From NCBI GenBank assembly GCA_037367355.1, contig CM074698.1:2480001-2544000 (forward strand): DNA of 64,000 bases, read 5' to 3'. Below the pieces are notes generated by a model. That model made no database searches. It was not told the DNA's origin and saw nothing but the letters and a program-made list of their open reading frames with translations. The position numbers were made by a program, and so were the translations under genes. The stretch's first letter is position 1. Each line of letters starts with the position of its first letter. Positions 34,647 through 46,943 of the stretch are shown here, piece after piece. This DNA is from Neoscytalidium dimidiatum (Eukaryota; Ascomycota; Dothideomycetes; Botryosphaeriales; Botryosphaeriaceae).

Positions 34647-35870
34647 TTAGACAATAGCACTCGGATTCTCCTGCATCCTCTTTGCCGTACCCACGCCGGC
34701 AACACCCTCTTCCTGGTTATCGCCCAACCATGGTTTCTTAGCCTCTCCCAAAACACTCTCAGACAAGAAGTAGACGAACAAGCCAAGAATGATCAGCACG
34801 AAAGCGATGGGATACATCCAGTGGACGGTGTAGTGGAAGACCTGGATGCCGATGATGACGCCCCAGAAGTTGCCGGTGAGCAGGGAGATGTTGAAGAAGG
34901 CGGCGCTGGCGAGGCGGAAGAGCAAGGGGGCCAGGCTGTAGAAGAGGAAGAGGATGAGGGTGTAGCCGGTCATGTAGCCGCCGACGGCCGAGTCCCAGGT
35001 GGCGCTGCGGAAGCTGGCGCGGTCGAAGATGGCGGCCTGCACGCCGTTGATGAGCATGGCCCAGAAGCCGAGCTGGCCGAGGACCTCGTAGACGGGCCGC
35101 TTGGAGACGAGGAACTCCTCGAAGGTGTTGCACAGGCCGTACAGCGTCGCGCCCAGCAGGGCGAAGAGGTCGCCCTTCAGCTGGTCGGCGGCCGGGCCCG
35201 TGTCGTTGGAGCCGGTGATGCTGTCCGAGGCGAGCAGGACGCCCATGCCGCCGATGCAGATCAGGATGCCGAGGTACTGGGTCAGGTGGTAGCGGACGTG
35301 CAGGAAGATGAGCGACATGGCGACGACGACGACGATGGCGAAGAAGTTGATGAGCTGCAGGCTGAGGATGGTGGCGTAGCGGTAGCCGAGCACGACGAAG
35401 TAGTTGCCCTCGACGTCGAGGAAGGACAGGATGAAGTAGCGCCAGCCGTCCTTCAGCAGCAGCTGGAAGTAGCGCCGCCAGCCGTACTTGTAGACCGTGT
35501 ACGGCGTGTACACGATGTTGAGCAGCACGTAGTTGAAGAAGGTCTGGAAGGCCGGGATGGACGTGCCCTTCTGGCTGAGCAGCGTCGTGAACGTGTTCGT
35601 CGACGTGATGCACAGGGCCAGGATCTGCCCCAGCACCAGCGCATACCAGAAGTACCGCGTCTTGAAGTACGTCGTCTGGATGTTGACCCAGCGCCACCGC
35701 GACTGCTTCTCTTCCGGCGCGGGACTCTCGCCGGACGTCGCGCTGGTCTCGATGATGGCGCCGGCCTTGTTCTCGTCGTTGGCTGCGCCGTTGTAGTGCT
35801 CTATCTCCGGCTGCTCGCTCGACGAGGGGCGCGCCGCGGTGGCGGAGGTGCTGATCTCGGTGGATGCCAT
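34647..35870 (-). CDS. SLC35F-type (DUF914) solute/nucleotide-sugar-like transporter
   Basis: Single exon, 407 aa. A polar N-terminal tail of about 60 residues (acidic, Ser-rich) is followed by about ten hydrophobic helices, beginning YFWYALVLGQILALCI. Family signatures include STNTFTTLLSQKGTSIPAFQ, FLDVEGNYFVVLGYRYATIL, LQLINFFAIVVVVAMSLIFL, QYLGILICIGGMGVLLASD, GDLFALLGATLYGLCNTFEE and FWGVIIGIQVFHYTVHWMYP. These match the SLC35F1/F2/F6-type branch of the drug/metabolite transporter superfamily. Substrates of this branch are poorly known; related SLC35 proteins carry nucleotide sugars in the Golgi or ER. The C-terminal tail is short and cytosolic. Codon use is strongly GC3-biased, which creates a long antisense open frame. 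Confidence 0.9.
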   Translation of the reverse strand: MASTEISTSATAARPSSSEQPEIEHYNGAANDENKAGAIIETSATSGESPAPEEKQSRWRWVNIQTTYFKTRYFWYALVLGQILALCITSTNTFTTLLSQKGTSIPAFQTFFNYVLLNIVYTPYTVYKYGWRRYFQLLLKDGWRYFILSFLDVEGNYFVVLGYRYATILSLQLINFFAIVVVVAMSLIFLHVRYHLTQYLGILICIGGMGVLLASDSITGSNDTGPAADQLKGDLFALLGATLYGLCNTFEEFLVSKRPVYEVLGQLGFWAMLINGVQAAIFDRASFRSATWDSAVGGYMTGYTLILFLFYSLAPLLFRLASAAFFNISLLTGNFWGVIIGIQVFHYTVHWMYPIAFVLIILGLFVYFLSESVLGEAKKPWLGDNQEEGVAGVGTAKRMQENPSAIV

Positions 35871-38800
35871 CGTGATTCCAAGGTCTCTGCTGAGTCCAGG
35901 ATATACGACCGCTTCTGGAATTTGAGATCCCTTCTCTTAACCCTCGTTTGCGCTTCGTGCTACTTTGTCTCGCACGACTTGCGGGTATAAGGCTGAACGG
36001 CACTTCGCGACCAGAGGCCTGACGTTACACAGCTCGATCGGCAGTGGGACTACAGCGGGGGTGTCAAATGGATGCGGCAACTGCGCAAGAGGAGTGTTTG
36101 GAGCTTTAAAACGGGTAGCAAGCGCAAAGCTCCAGAAGTCGCTCGCTCGTTTGTTGGCGGGTGTCCCGTGAGGGGAAGAGGAGGAGAGGGAGAGCAATAG
36201 TGGTGGTGTGGTGTGGTGCGGCGCGGCGCACTTTTCTTTTTTATTCAAACGCGCGACTCAGGCGCATCTCGACCTCTGGGCTCGGGGCAAAAGAGCAAAA
36301 GCATGGCGACTTTTCCGCCCGCCAAGAGCGTGCTACGCGTTCTGGTTGGTGGGTCGGGGGCGGAGAGGGTGAAGATCGGTGGGACGCGGCCGGCGACGCG
36401 TTGCCTCTCTGGGGCTGGCCTGTCGGAGCTGCCCGTCCAGCGTTCTGCGGCTGGCAGGCTTCTAGAAGGGTGGGCGGAGGGCAGGGCTCTGCTGCTCTGG
36501 GAGAAGATGGGCTGGAGGTGAGGATGGGCCATGCACGTGTTGAATGCCTCAGGCGACCAAGGAGGGGCTGGTTTCAAACGTGGGACGAAAGCTGCAGATA
36601 GAACGGGAGGAAGGTAAGTCAATTCTGGACAAGCTGCTGATATCGGGCGATAAGAGCTGTCTGACTCGTGCTGACGGCGCACGGAAGAGGAACATCCAGG
36701 TTGAGGATCTCATGGAACTCCTCAAACCGTCCACGAGACCTCATCTCTCGCTTCCTCGAGATATTGAATGGAGATGGCGGGGTGAGAGGCCTTTTTGAAC
36801 AACAGCCTCATAATCAGCTCATCTCAAGAGTAACACCAAGCCGGAGGATCTGCCGCAAAGCAATCTTAGGTACCCAGAGCCAAGTAGGCACCACGAATCA
36901 TCTGCAGTATCGTTGCTTGGTGCGGCGTTCGTATTCTGCCTTGCCTCCGCAAGATGACCTCCAGATGCAGCAAGTTTCCGAACAAGCTCTCGCCCTTCGC
37001 TCGCCGCCCGCCGCGAACGCTTTCCCTGCCGCCGCCAAAAATATCCCTCTTTTGCCGTCCTTCGTATATTCGCGCTGACCTTTGAATCCTCCCGCCGATC
37101 CTGCGCCCCGCACTCATCTCCCTTCGCGACTCAATCTCCCACAGGCTTATCCTCCTCCAGACCGCAAATGCTTGGAATTTGTCTTAGCCGAATCCGAAAA
37201 GCCCCCGGGCAGTCTCAACGGCTGCCTTGCCTTACGGCTTATCTACCCAGGTGCTGGTGTTGCTGCACCTCCGTCACCACACGAAGGAGCCAGCTTCCGC
37301 CCAAGCTAGCGTCGCCGGCCTCGCATCGGGTACCTACCTCCAACTAAGCGTAGCCTCTGCCTTAGCTCCTCGCGCCGAGCTGCGGAACAGGTAAGAAAAA
37401 CTCCTGCCGTGGCACACCCCGTATCTCTTTTTTTTTTTTTTTCCTTTTCCCCGTTTTACCTTCGTTCCTGTCGTCGCCATCGCCGCCGCCATCACGCCCC
37501 GGCGCGGCCGGCTTGCGCCATCGAACGGAACCATCCCGTGTGCCGCGCGGAGGCGGCGCCGGCACTTTCAATAGCGTGCTTCTGCTTGGGCCATTGCAAT
37601 TCTGCACGCCGGTCATGGATCATCGGTGATGAAGTTGACATAATGCAGGGATCTCGAGTAGGGCTTTCGCCCAGCAAGTGTGCAAATGGCTGGCTGACGA
37701 TACCGGCATTGTTCCGTGGGGGAAGAGGCAAAGGTGCTCGATGGCGGGTATCGGAGAGGGGGGGAACTGGATAAGCAAGGAGAGAAAGTCATGTCCCTTG
37801 CGAAATCCTGGCCTTTTCAATAAAACGATGAAGTCCGGCGAGCCTTTCCGCTGCTTGCCGCAGTAATCTGAGAAGGGCGCGGCTCGGGTGTGCGTCTGGA
37901 TACCGCAATGATTTGCGGACGTCCGCAATGGCGAAACGGGCGCAGCGAACAGGGAAAACTTGTTGAAACCGGCGTCTGACCTCGCGGTTACATGTCATCG
38001 CTTGGCTGACATACGGTTTCGCGTGGAATTGTGGTGGGTGCGAGCGATCCAGGGTCGGGGGCGCTCTTGGGACAATCTTTGCCGGATTTTCGAGGAAGGA
38101 GAAGATCCCGCAGTCCCTGATCCCGGCACTCAGGTAAGCTATTATGGAGGGCCTGACGATCTTGGCTCGCCAGATGGCGATAGGGTTCTTCGGGGCTTTG
38201 CTTCGTTCTTCTCTTACTTTTCCGCACTCGGGGAATTCCCGCCGGCCCGGCTGCTGACCGTCTGCCGTGGGGTCCAAAAGCAAGGGATGGGCGATGCGCT
38301 GGCAGGTTGGGTGCCTGGGAGTGGCTGGCTCATCAGTCAAGGTACTTTTGCTGTAGCCACTCTCCGGCCCCTCAAGGCTGATGCGGGATCTGAGAAGAAT
38401 GCTTTCCTGCCGCTCCTGACGTAATTATTGGTAGGCTGCCAGGCATGACTTTGCTGCTCAACGTGCGAGGATGTCTGGTGACGTGGAGCGCGATTGATTG
38501 AGTATGAACTAAACAGAGCAGAGAGATCACGGCGTCTACACAGATTGTGTGGTACGTGAAAACTCCTGGGCCCTACTTCTAGAACGCACCACGCGGTCCA
38601 TTCCAAATCCGGCGGGCTCTGGCAAGGCCCACCGAGCTGTAAACGTGGTGAAGCTGCTCGCTTAAGGGATCCGTGCTCTGCCTTTCTCGTCCAGCCCGGT
38701 CCAGCCCCCCTCGTTCAGGTCACTATCGCCTCGCGTACATGTCCGGCGCCCCCCTTAAGCACCCCACAACTGCATCTGCGCGACTCTTTCGTCGCGATCC

Positions 38801-39359
38801 GCTCGTTCCGTATCCCGGAAGAAAGTGCTTTGCGGCCGGACGCGATGGAGCTGGGAATCTCCGGTCCCAAGGGCTGCCTCGATCAGTCCATTTCTGCATC
38901 TTCTTGAAGCACGAGCGCTGTGGCAACCCCAGAATGAGTGTGGCTTGCCTCAGCCCTGTCAAAATGGAGATAGCTTGGATAGATGTTTTTGATGTACATG
39001 CCGTAACGCGTACAAGAGAGCCCACATTTGTTCAGCCGCAGCTCCGAAATAGGTTGGTATGTCGCCAAAGATGTTCCAAAAGGGAAATGGAGAGAGAAGC
39101 CACAACTGACCCAAGACTGTTCAAACATGAACGCCGGCGCTAAGAAGACATAGAACTCCACGCGAGATGCTCAGCTGTGTACTTAGCATCCACGGCCACG
39201 CGGCCCCGAAAGCGACTCCTTGAACAGGAAAATGTTGCCTCAAGTAGTAGAAAGGAAAATAGAACAGTGATCGTCGCTCCACTCTTGCAGCCAGTCCCAC
39301 TCCGCCCCAGCGGATCTTTTGCCATTCGTGTCCAAGGATCCGTGTTGATGCGTTTGAGC
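35871..39359. other. 3.5 kb gene-free spacer
   Basis: No convincing gene. It contains GT/GTGG-rich sequence near 36195-36230, a T-run at 37429-37442 and several GC-rich open frames (for example 37789-38340 minus, 37960-38424 plus) whose translations have the basic, Pro/Arg/Ser-rich look of non-coding frames. The left end is the promoter of the transporter gene. A pyrimidine-rich segment at 37080-37160 could be a promoter or leader, but I find no following ORF. Confidence 0.45.
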
Positions 39360-40402
39360 TCAGTGCGCTGCTACGGGGCCAGAAGCACGCTTCTTGCTGA
39401 ACCAGTTGCGCTTCTTCGATTTTGTGCCGGGCGATTCCGTGCGGTTGATTGACGCGGACGAAATGCCAGGTGTCTTCTCGTGGAAAGTGTTACGAGGACT
39501 AGGCCGAGCAGAATCAATCCTGATTTCAGCGTTGCTCGCCGTCGAAGTTCGCCGAGAGCTCACGCTGTTCCTTGCTGGATTGCGGGCCGGGATCTCCGGT
39601 ACTGGAGATTCCTGTTCCTGTTGCTGCACGCGGTTGCTGGCAGTTCGTGCCATCTCCAGGTATTCTGCTCTTGGTGGTTAGTTACCGGATGCATTGAGAA
39701 GATTCACTGGCACTTACGTGATTGTGTGGAAGAATCGCTCTCATTCGACTTCATCGAGGAAGAGGAGCTTTCGGCTTGTTCTTCAACTGTGAAGTTGGTT
39801 AGACACAGATCCGAACCGCTATGATGTATAGTATTACCTTCTTCAGTCTCCTCCATCATGGTGGAGATGTGCGGACTCCTCACAAACGATGACGCCCGCG
39901 TTGGTGGCTTGGAGTGGTGTGAACGGTATTGTCTCTTTCTGCCTGAGAGAGCTGGAGCCTTGCTGGGGTCGTATGTGTACACTGTCGGCTGGAAATCTGC
40001 TTGCCTCGTCTGCAGGAGCATACGGCCACTAGGGCTCGGATTCTGGCTGCGGGACATCATGACGGAGTCGATGGAAAGGTCGCTGTTTGGACGGCCAGTA
40101 CGTCCTCGGGAGGGAAGGTTGGGCTCACTAGCAGCGCTCCTGGTCATGAGTGGCATGGCTGGCAAGGATCTTACGGAAGCGCTGCTTGATGTGCGGAGGT
40201 TGCTGGGGCGTTGAGGAGTATAGGTGTTCTTCGGGAAAGCCGGGGAGCCAGTCGAGAAATCAGAAGAAGCACGAGGTAAGTTGGGGCGGACGGGAGCCGG
40301 TGCCGCGGTGGGTTTGTTTGCTGGCATTGCTTTCGAGGCCGATGTATCTTTTTGCTGGTCGGCAGCTTTCTTTGATTTCTTGACTTTGGCGAAAAGAGAC
40401 AT
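39360..40402 (-). CDS. Disordered Ser-rich basic protein, unknown function
   Basis: Three exons: 40402-39838, 39786-39718 and 39664-39360, 312 aa; both introns (51 and 53 nt) have GT..AG ends and close in phase. The N-terminus MSLFAKVKKSKKAADQQK is strongly basic. Most of the protein is low-complexity and Ser/Pro/Arg-rich, with short motifs such as RRTSTAS-type sites that look like kinase targets. The last exon ends in a basic cluster (KSKKRNWFSKKRASGP). Basic patches at both ends around a disordered middle could be nuclear-localisation or membrane/nucleic-acid contacts; this is inference. I see no domain and do not recognise the family. The predicted exon phases and consistent composition support a real gene. 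Confidence 0.72.
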
Positions 40403-40730
40403 GCTGGCAAGGGCGGGGATGGCGATGGCTGTCTATTGAACCCGGGAATTCAGAAGAGAGAAGGTTATTTATCCACGTTGCTGTCGGTTGAACTTGCAGC
40501 AAAAGCGTTTGGAGGAACCGTGGTTCGGACGGCAGCCGACAGGCTTCTGTCCGAATGCGGCTCAACCGAAATGCTGGCAAACCGCGGATGGCAAAGTTCT
40601 GGACGTCAAAGTCCACAGAAGCCACTAGACCCGATGGATAAAGCCGGCGGATACAAGCAATCTGTTAGATCAAGACAGCTGGGCCAAGGTGCCAGTACTC
40701 CGTCGCGTCCAAATTAAGGCTGGAGCTGCC

Positions 40731-40761
<31 letters not shown>

Positions 40762-43238
40762 CCAGGGAGACTGGGCGAAACACAGAAGCACCTCAAGGAT
40801 AGCAGCAGTGGAATTGAGAGAAGATTCTTCTTGCTTTCGGGAAGGCTTCGAGCGGGGTGAGGGGCGGCGAGGATTCAATTTACGAGACGAATGGCAGCAG
40901 CGGCGTCTCTTACATACGTGGGATTCATCCAGGATTATTGAAGCGGGCCAGGCAGGCTTACCGTCACATTGGCGCCACGCAGGTGCAGGGGGGCATATCT
41001 TTAGCGGTCTGTGGCTTCTAAGCTTTCCTTAGTCGCTTGACGGGCTTGACGGGCTTGACGGGCTCGTACTGCTCCCATCCAAGCCCGCGGCTCGGCCGGC
41101 TAAGCTGATCGGACGCAGCCTTCCAGCAGCAAATCGCCTGGCCACGCTCAACAATGACTCGGGCATTCTCCGTCGTTTCCATTTCGGGAAATTTGCTTCC
41201 TTCGCCGCACAGTTGAGCGGCGGTTGGGACGCTTGCAGTCGCAGACAGCTACAATGGCTTGAACGGCCTTGCGGGAGGCTGGTGCCGCGAAACACCACCT
41301 CCCTAAAGCGCGCCTGTACGAGCAGTTGCGCTGACTGCTGGTGGTGCGACTGCTGCTCTGCATTGGATGCTGCCTCGCCCATGCTTGCGTCTAATATTGA
41401 CTCCGGCACGTGTCGAGCGGCAGCGTTGCTCGTCAAACTTGATACGCGGTGGCAGCTGAGCAAATCGATAGATACTGCAGGCGCCGGGAGATGCTCCATC
41501 AGGCCGCAGCGGCTGAACACTGCGAAGCGATAAGATGCACAGGTACGGAGCCCCAAGGCGGTCGGACTCCGCCTGTCGTGCGTCAATGGCCAGATCTGGA
41601 TACCTCGAGCCTACAGACTGGCCGTTCTGGGCACCCGGCGCCCGGGACAGGCCGCAATGGACCAGGCTATTGCCCTGAGCGTCGATTGACTGCAAGCCTC
41701 AGGCGCCGTGCTTCTTGTGGCTCTGCATCGTGGAGCTGCGCGGCGGCAGACAGCAAACGGCAGATGAGCAGAAGCTCGAGCGCAGGCACACGTGGATGGA
41801 TGTCAAGGTGGATGCGCACCTCTGAGTTCGGTGATACCGCAGAAACCCCTCGATATCCACCGCTCACGCAGAACACGACTGTGGGGTAGTGAAGGGAATA
41901 TTGGCGTCGATATTGGCATTGTATCGAGGCACCGACAGTCCAGTTGCTGGGTCTGCCACGTGCGGGTGCGGGTGCGTCGTGCTCCTTCGCCGTTCACAGC
42001 AGAGGGTGCGGAGGGTTGCTGGGGGCCCATCCAGAGGTCCGGAATGTGCCTGCCACGCCGCCGCGCCGCCATCTCTCTTCGTTGGTCTTGTCGGGTCGAG
42101 GCTCGCGGCACAGCGGGCACAGCAGGCCCGCGGTCGTCTAGCAGCACTCGCGCGCCAGAAGGGGCAGCTAGTTAGATGTCAGCTAGGCCGGGAACTCGGC
42201 GCGCTTGTTCGCTCGCTTGCGAGCAACTGTGTGTGCGGCTGATGCGCGGAGCCTGAGGCCGGCACGAGCACCAGCGGCGCAGACGGTGGCACTGGCACTG
42301 GGCACAGGAACAGACGCAGGCACCGGCATAGGTACAGGCGGCGCAGCGGGCGCGAGCAACAGACTGGACCGTAGCAGAGACCACGATCTGATCCAGATAA
42401 GATTTAGATTTGGCTGCAAGCGCCGGTGTCGACCCAACACACCAGGGATGGCAGACGGGAGCTGCAGTGGATCGGCGGCCCAAGGCAGCGTGTGCGGTGG
42501 TCAGAGGCTATTTCGGGCGGCCGGGCGGCGGACAGGTCGCGTCGTGGCCCAGTCGTTTCGTCACCAGCTTGAGGAGGCCAACGCAGGCAGCAGGGTGGCA
42601 GGCTGCCAGCGGAGCAACATCCAGCACCCAGCCCTCCGCCGCGCTGCCACTCCGCCCGTCCGTCCTGCAACCTTAACGCCTCCGTCCTCGCGATAGCAGC
42701 GACGTCATTCTTCTGCCAGACCATCCCTCCACCCCGCGTTCCGCTGTCGCGCGTGCCCGCTGCAGCCATCCCGTTGGACGCCGTGGTTTGGCCTGGACTC
42801 GGCAGCCCGCTCCCGCTCCGCTTATCGCTCGCTATCGAGCCTCGTCAATTAGCCGCAGCCGCAGCCCCTAAGCACGCAAAAGCCTCCCCGACCGGAGCGC
42901 GGCCCTCTGCAAGACACGACGCGCCCAACGTCGCCCTTCCGTCGATCTCGTCTCAACCGCCTGTCATCGCTCGACCCGGCGCCGACCCTCCCCGGCTACT
43001 CGCAAGCGCCTGGACACCCTACTCCAAGCCGTTGTTTGTACGCGCGCGCGTCGTCGCCCCCAGCCCACGTCGCCGTCTCGTGCGCCATCTCGCCCGACCG
43101 CGACGTACCAGACCCTCCACCGTACCCCAACCCTCCCATCACCACCTGCACCCAAGGCGCACCAGCCTTGCGCATTGCTGCTCCAACCGCCTCGGCCCGT
43201 AGCCCGAGTGACGGGAGGACGGCTGCTTCGCGCCCACC
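40403..43238. other. 2.8 kb divergent spacer
   Basis: Lies between the divergent disordered-protein gene and the Psy2 gene. It includes an (AG)n microsatellite at about 40735-40761, a 10-bp triplicate (GACGGGCTT-type) at 41038-41066 and a C/T-rich tract before the Psy2 start (42720-43230), which probably contains its promoter and leader. GC-rich open frames here do not look like protein. Confidence 0.45.
40735..40761. repeat. (AG)n dinucleotide microsatellite
   Basis: About thirteen AG units without interruption. It is a simple sequence repeat in the non-coding spacer. Confidence 0.9.
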
Positions 43239-46161
43239 ATGGCCCTGGCCGCGCAGCCAGCAAACGATCGCAAGCGCGTCAAGGTCTACGAGCTCAAGAA
43301 TGGCGACTGGTTTGACAGAGGCACCGGTTTCTGTACCGGGACTATGGTGAATGTACGTTGTGTTGCCCATCCGCCATTCCGCCGCCCCGTCGCGCGCGCG
43401 CGCGCGCCATTCCGCCTGCTCGCCCGCTGTCGTTCGCGCAACGTGCTGACGAGCCTTGCCACTCCCAGGATGAAGCGCGCATCTATGTCCAGTCCGAAGA
43501 CGAGCCCATACGCACCCTGCTCGAGACCCGCGTCACCAAGGACGATGGATATCAGAAGCAACAAGGTGAAACAGAAAGCCGCGGCGCGAACTGGCGGATG
43601 GGACATGCTGAGAATTGCGCAGATACTCTGATTGTGTGGACCGAGCAGAATGGTACCGATATGGCGCTGAGCTTCCAGGAAGCCGAGGGCTGTGGGGCAA
43701 TATGGTATGCCGACGCGCTCAGTGCTGCTTATGATGGGAGCTTGCTGACCACATTCCTAGGGACTTCGTCAGTGAGGTGCAATCACGCCTTACTTCTCTT
43801 TCAGGAGCTGGTGAGTTTCCATACAGCCATCACGCATCATTACGTTATACTAATCTAGACACCAGACGATGGACTCTCAGACGACGTCATGGACATGAAT
43901 CCGATCATGCTTCCCGATCCCGAACTCGGCAACCTTCCCGATATCGAGCAGATGATGCGCGCCGCGAACAACACCCCCCAAGGCCGCGACGCATTGGCTA
44001 AGTTCATTGTCCAAGCAGGATACATAACGAAGCTTGTCCCGCTCGTGGAGATGGCTGAGGACTTGGAAAGCCTGGAAGACCTGCATCGTCTGTGCAACAT
44101 CATGAAAACGCTTATCTTGCTGAACGACACAGCTATCATTGAGTATGCCGTGACCGACGAAGTCATCATTGGAGTGGTTGGGGCGCTGGAATACGATCCC
44201 GACTTCCCAAGCCACAAGGCAAACCACAGGCAGTATCTTGCGGACGAGTCAAGATTCAAGGAGGTTGTGAAGATTGAAGATCCGCTCATCAAGAAGAAGA
44301 TCCACTATACGTATCGGCTGCAGTACCTCAAAGACGTCGTATTAGCGCGCATTCTCGATGATCCGACTTTCTCGGTTCTAAACTCGCTCATATTCTTCCA
44401 TCAGGTTGATATTGTCCAGCATCTGCAGCAAAACCAGGCATTTCTCAAGGAGTTATTCAGCATTTTTACCCCCCAGGAGAACAGCAACCAGAGGAAGAAA
44501 GACGCTGTCCTGTTCATCCAACAATGTTGCACGATAGCAAAGAGCTTGCAGGCACAAGCACGTGCAAACTTGTACTCAAACTTCCTCAGCGGCGGCCTAT
44601 TCAATGTCATCACGTTTGCGCTACGGCACAGGGATGCGGCCGTGCGCGTGGCAGGAACAGACATTCTAGTCGCCTTAATCGACCACGACGCTATCATGAT
44701 GCGCACTCAGATCTTCAAGGCAATAAACGACAAGACCAAGCCACTCACGGACACCCTAATCGAGCTGCTTCTGGTAGAGACAGATTTAGGTGTGAAGGCG
44801 CAAATGGCCGATGCTATCAAGGTCCTCCTCGACCCTAATGCCAATACGGCTACAATGGAAACACTTGGTCGTGCCAACAGCGAGTTTCTTGCCAAGGTTC
44901 GTAGTAATGCCCCCACCGCTCCGACGGAGACCTTCATACAGAATTTCTATGACGAGTCTGCCAAAAAGCTTTTCCAGCCACTCAAGGACCTGGAAGGTCG
45001 TGATTCCAGTAAGTCAACCATAGAGGGAAGATCCGTGCCATAGACGATTAATTACCTGCAGTGGAAAACCTTACTATTCAAGAGGTGTCACTCTATTCGC
45101 ATCTCGTGGAGGTCCTCTGTTTTTTTATCCGACAGCATTCCTTTCGGAGCAAATTCTTCATTCTCTCAGAAGGCCTTGCCTGCCGTGTCGCCCAACTGAT
45201 GGCTTGCCCCGAAAAGCACCTTAAACTTACTGCGCTGAAATACTTCCGGACGTGCATTGGGCTTCACGACGAATTCCACAACCGCCAAATTATCCAGAAC
45301 CGGCTGTTTGACCCGATACTCAACATCGTCTACGAGACAATGCCGCGAGACAACCTGCTCAATTCGGCCTGCCTAGAACTATTTGAATTTGTCAAGCGCG
45401 AGAATATCAAGGTTATCATCAACCACCTTGTAGAAAACTACAGAGAGAAGCTGGAGGGCATTAACTACGTTCCTACATTCCAGAATCTGATTCTTCGGTA
45501 TGAGCAACTTCATGAGAGGACGGACCCTACTGCCCATAACTCTTTCGCCAGCGACGATACTGAGCCTGGTCGGATGCCCATCAATGGTGGACGTCTACAA
45601 GGCCTCCGCGACATGGATGCGGAAGAAGAAGCATACTTCAATGGCTCTGATGAAGAAGAAGAAACAACTTTGCCATCCCACGCAGGGAAGCCTATGGCCA
45701 ACGGCGCACGCCCGCTCGTCGACTATCCTGAAGATGATGAAGACTCGATGGATGTGTTACAGGAAGGTGTTGGCGAGGCCAGACCGTCGACTGAGGAGCG
45801 AGCGCAGGACTCCGCAAGCGCAGCTCCGCCTACGCCGCCTACATCAACATCTCCACAGGCCTCACCGCCGCGAGACCAGACGCCAGTTCCATCGACGCCG
45901 CCTCCAGAGCGCCTTTCCGAGAAACGGCGCAGAGAAGAAGACGATGAAGACGAGCTTGGAAAGCTTTCTGCGAGTAGTAAGCGGCGCAGCTCCTCAGTCA
46001 GCAGCGTCGGCAGTAATGTCAGTACTACGAGTGCCAACACGGGGCTCAAGAGAAAAAAGAGCATCAACAATGGGAAAGACGGGCCACAAAAATTGGCGAT
46101 CAAGCTGGCGCATGCTGTCAAAAGCAGTGCTGGTGACGACAAAGGAGATTCTGGCGATTGA
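43239..46161 (+). CDS. PSY2: Protein phosphatase 4 regulatory subunit 3 (SMEK/Psy2)
   Basis: Six exons: 43239-43352, 43469-43565, 43623-43704, 43761-43810, 43866-45008 and 45062-46161; 861 aa, all in phase. The N-terminal EVH1/PH-like domain (residues 1 to about 110) carries RVKVYELKNGDWFDRGTGFC, IYVQSEDEPIRTLLETRV, DTLIVWTEQNGTDMALSFQE and GAIWDFVSEVQ. The SMK-1 (DUF625) domain follows (LPDPELGNLPDIEQMM, FIVQAGYITKLVPLVEMAED, CNIMKTLILLNDT, YRLQYLKDVVLARILDDPT), then Armadillo-like helices (FQNLILRYEQLHERTD end). The acidic, disordered C-terminal tail (EEEAYFNGSDEEEE) ends in basic KRKK patches. Psy2 targets PP4 to substrates in DNA-damage checkpoint recovery and carbon-source signalling. 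Intron 2 is 57 nt and lacks in-frame stops, so its retention would add 19 residues. Intron 1 holds a CG-dinucleotide run. Confidence 0.95.
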
Positions 46162-46943
46162 AGACGAGTAATTCTGTGAGAAGCGCAGCCATTACTCAGT
46201 TCAGGCCTCGGACTTCTCATCCGTTTTCGCTTCTTTTGGAAGCCTGGGATTTTGATCCACTTCCCGTTGCTCGATATCTCTTCGCATGCATAGTCAACAT
46301 CACGCCAGTAAAACACTTGTTTCTGCATTTGCATGGTGCAAGCGGGGAAAATTTACATCTTTCTCGGGGAAAGGCAGGGAAGCCAAGGAGTCTCAAAGAG
46401 CTTTGAATGAAAGTCAAATCATACCATATTTTTCTGGCGCTTGTGTTCTTCTGGGGCCCTTCATTCTAACATCTTTATTTCATTTGGTCCCTGAATTTTT
46501 CCCGGCTCGGCGAAACAGGTTCGTGTTCTGTTGTAAAGGGCTTGTCTTTCCTATGGTCTACCCAAGGGTTTTAGGTTGAGGATATTATAACGAGGCGGAG
46601 CGCGGGCGAGTGCAAGGGTTGCTAAGTGCGGATATCAGGCGTCCCTCTCTCCATTTCCTTCTTGCTGCCTTTTTCATTGTTGTTGCCTTTGGCCCACTCC
46701 CTTGACTCGTCTACTTTTTGAGGTGTTAAGGGGCTAGGCTCGGCTTCGCAGTTGATTTGGGCGGCGGCACTGTAGGAAATAGTATTCATACATCTTCATG
46801 AGGGAAGGTATCGAATCGGGGAAGGTATCAATGAACTTCTAGCGCCGCTTTACCGCTAAAGAAACCACAAGTGGCGTCTGCCCGCCTGTTTCCTACTTAC
46901 GGCATAGTGCCCGAGCTATCATGGAGGCGGGCTTCCTAACCCC
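46162..46943. other. Convergent 3' spacer
   Basis: 0.78 kb between the stops of Psy2 and the Cys-rich protein. AT-rich patches at 46440-46500 may be 3'-end signals. No gene seen. Confidence 0.5.

Noticed and set aside
34593..35990. 465-codon open frame antisense to the SLC35F-type transporter
   Set aside because: It mirrors the GC3-biased codons of the transporter; its translation is a monotonous Asp/Glu/Val/Ala/Arg mix without domains, while the minus-strand frame has clear membrane helices and family motifs.
37789..38424. Opposed open frames (183 and 154 codons) between the transporter and the disordered-protein gene
   Set aside because: They overlap each other on opposite strands and both read as basic, Pro/Ser-rich text without hydrophobic core or motif.
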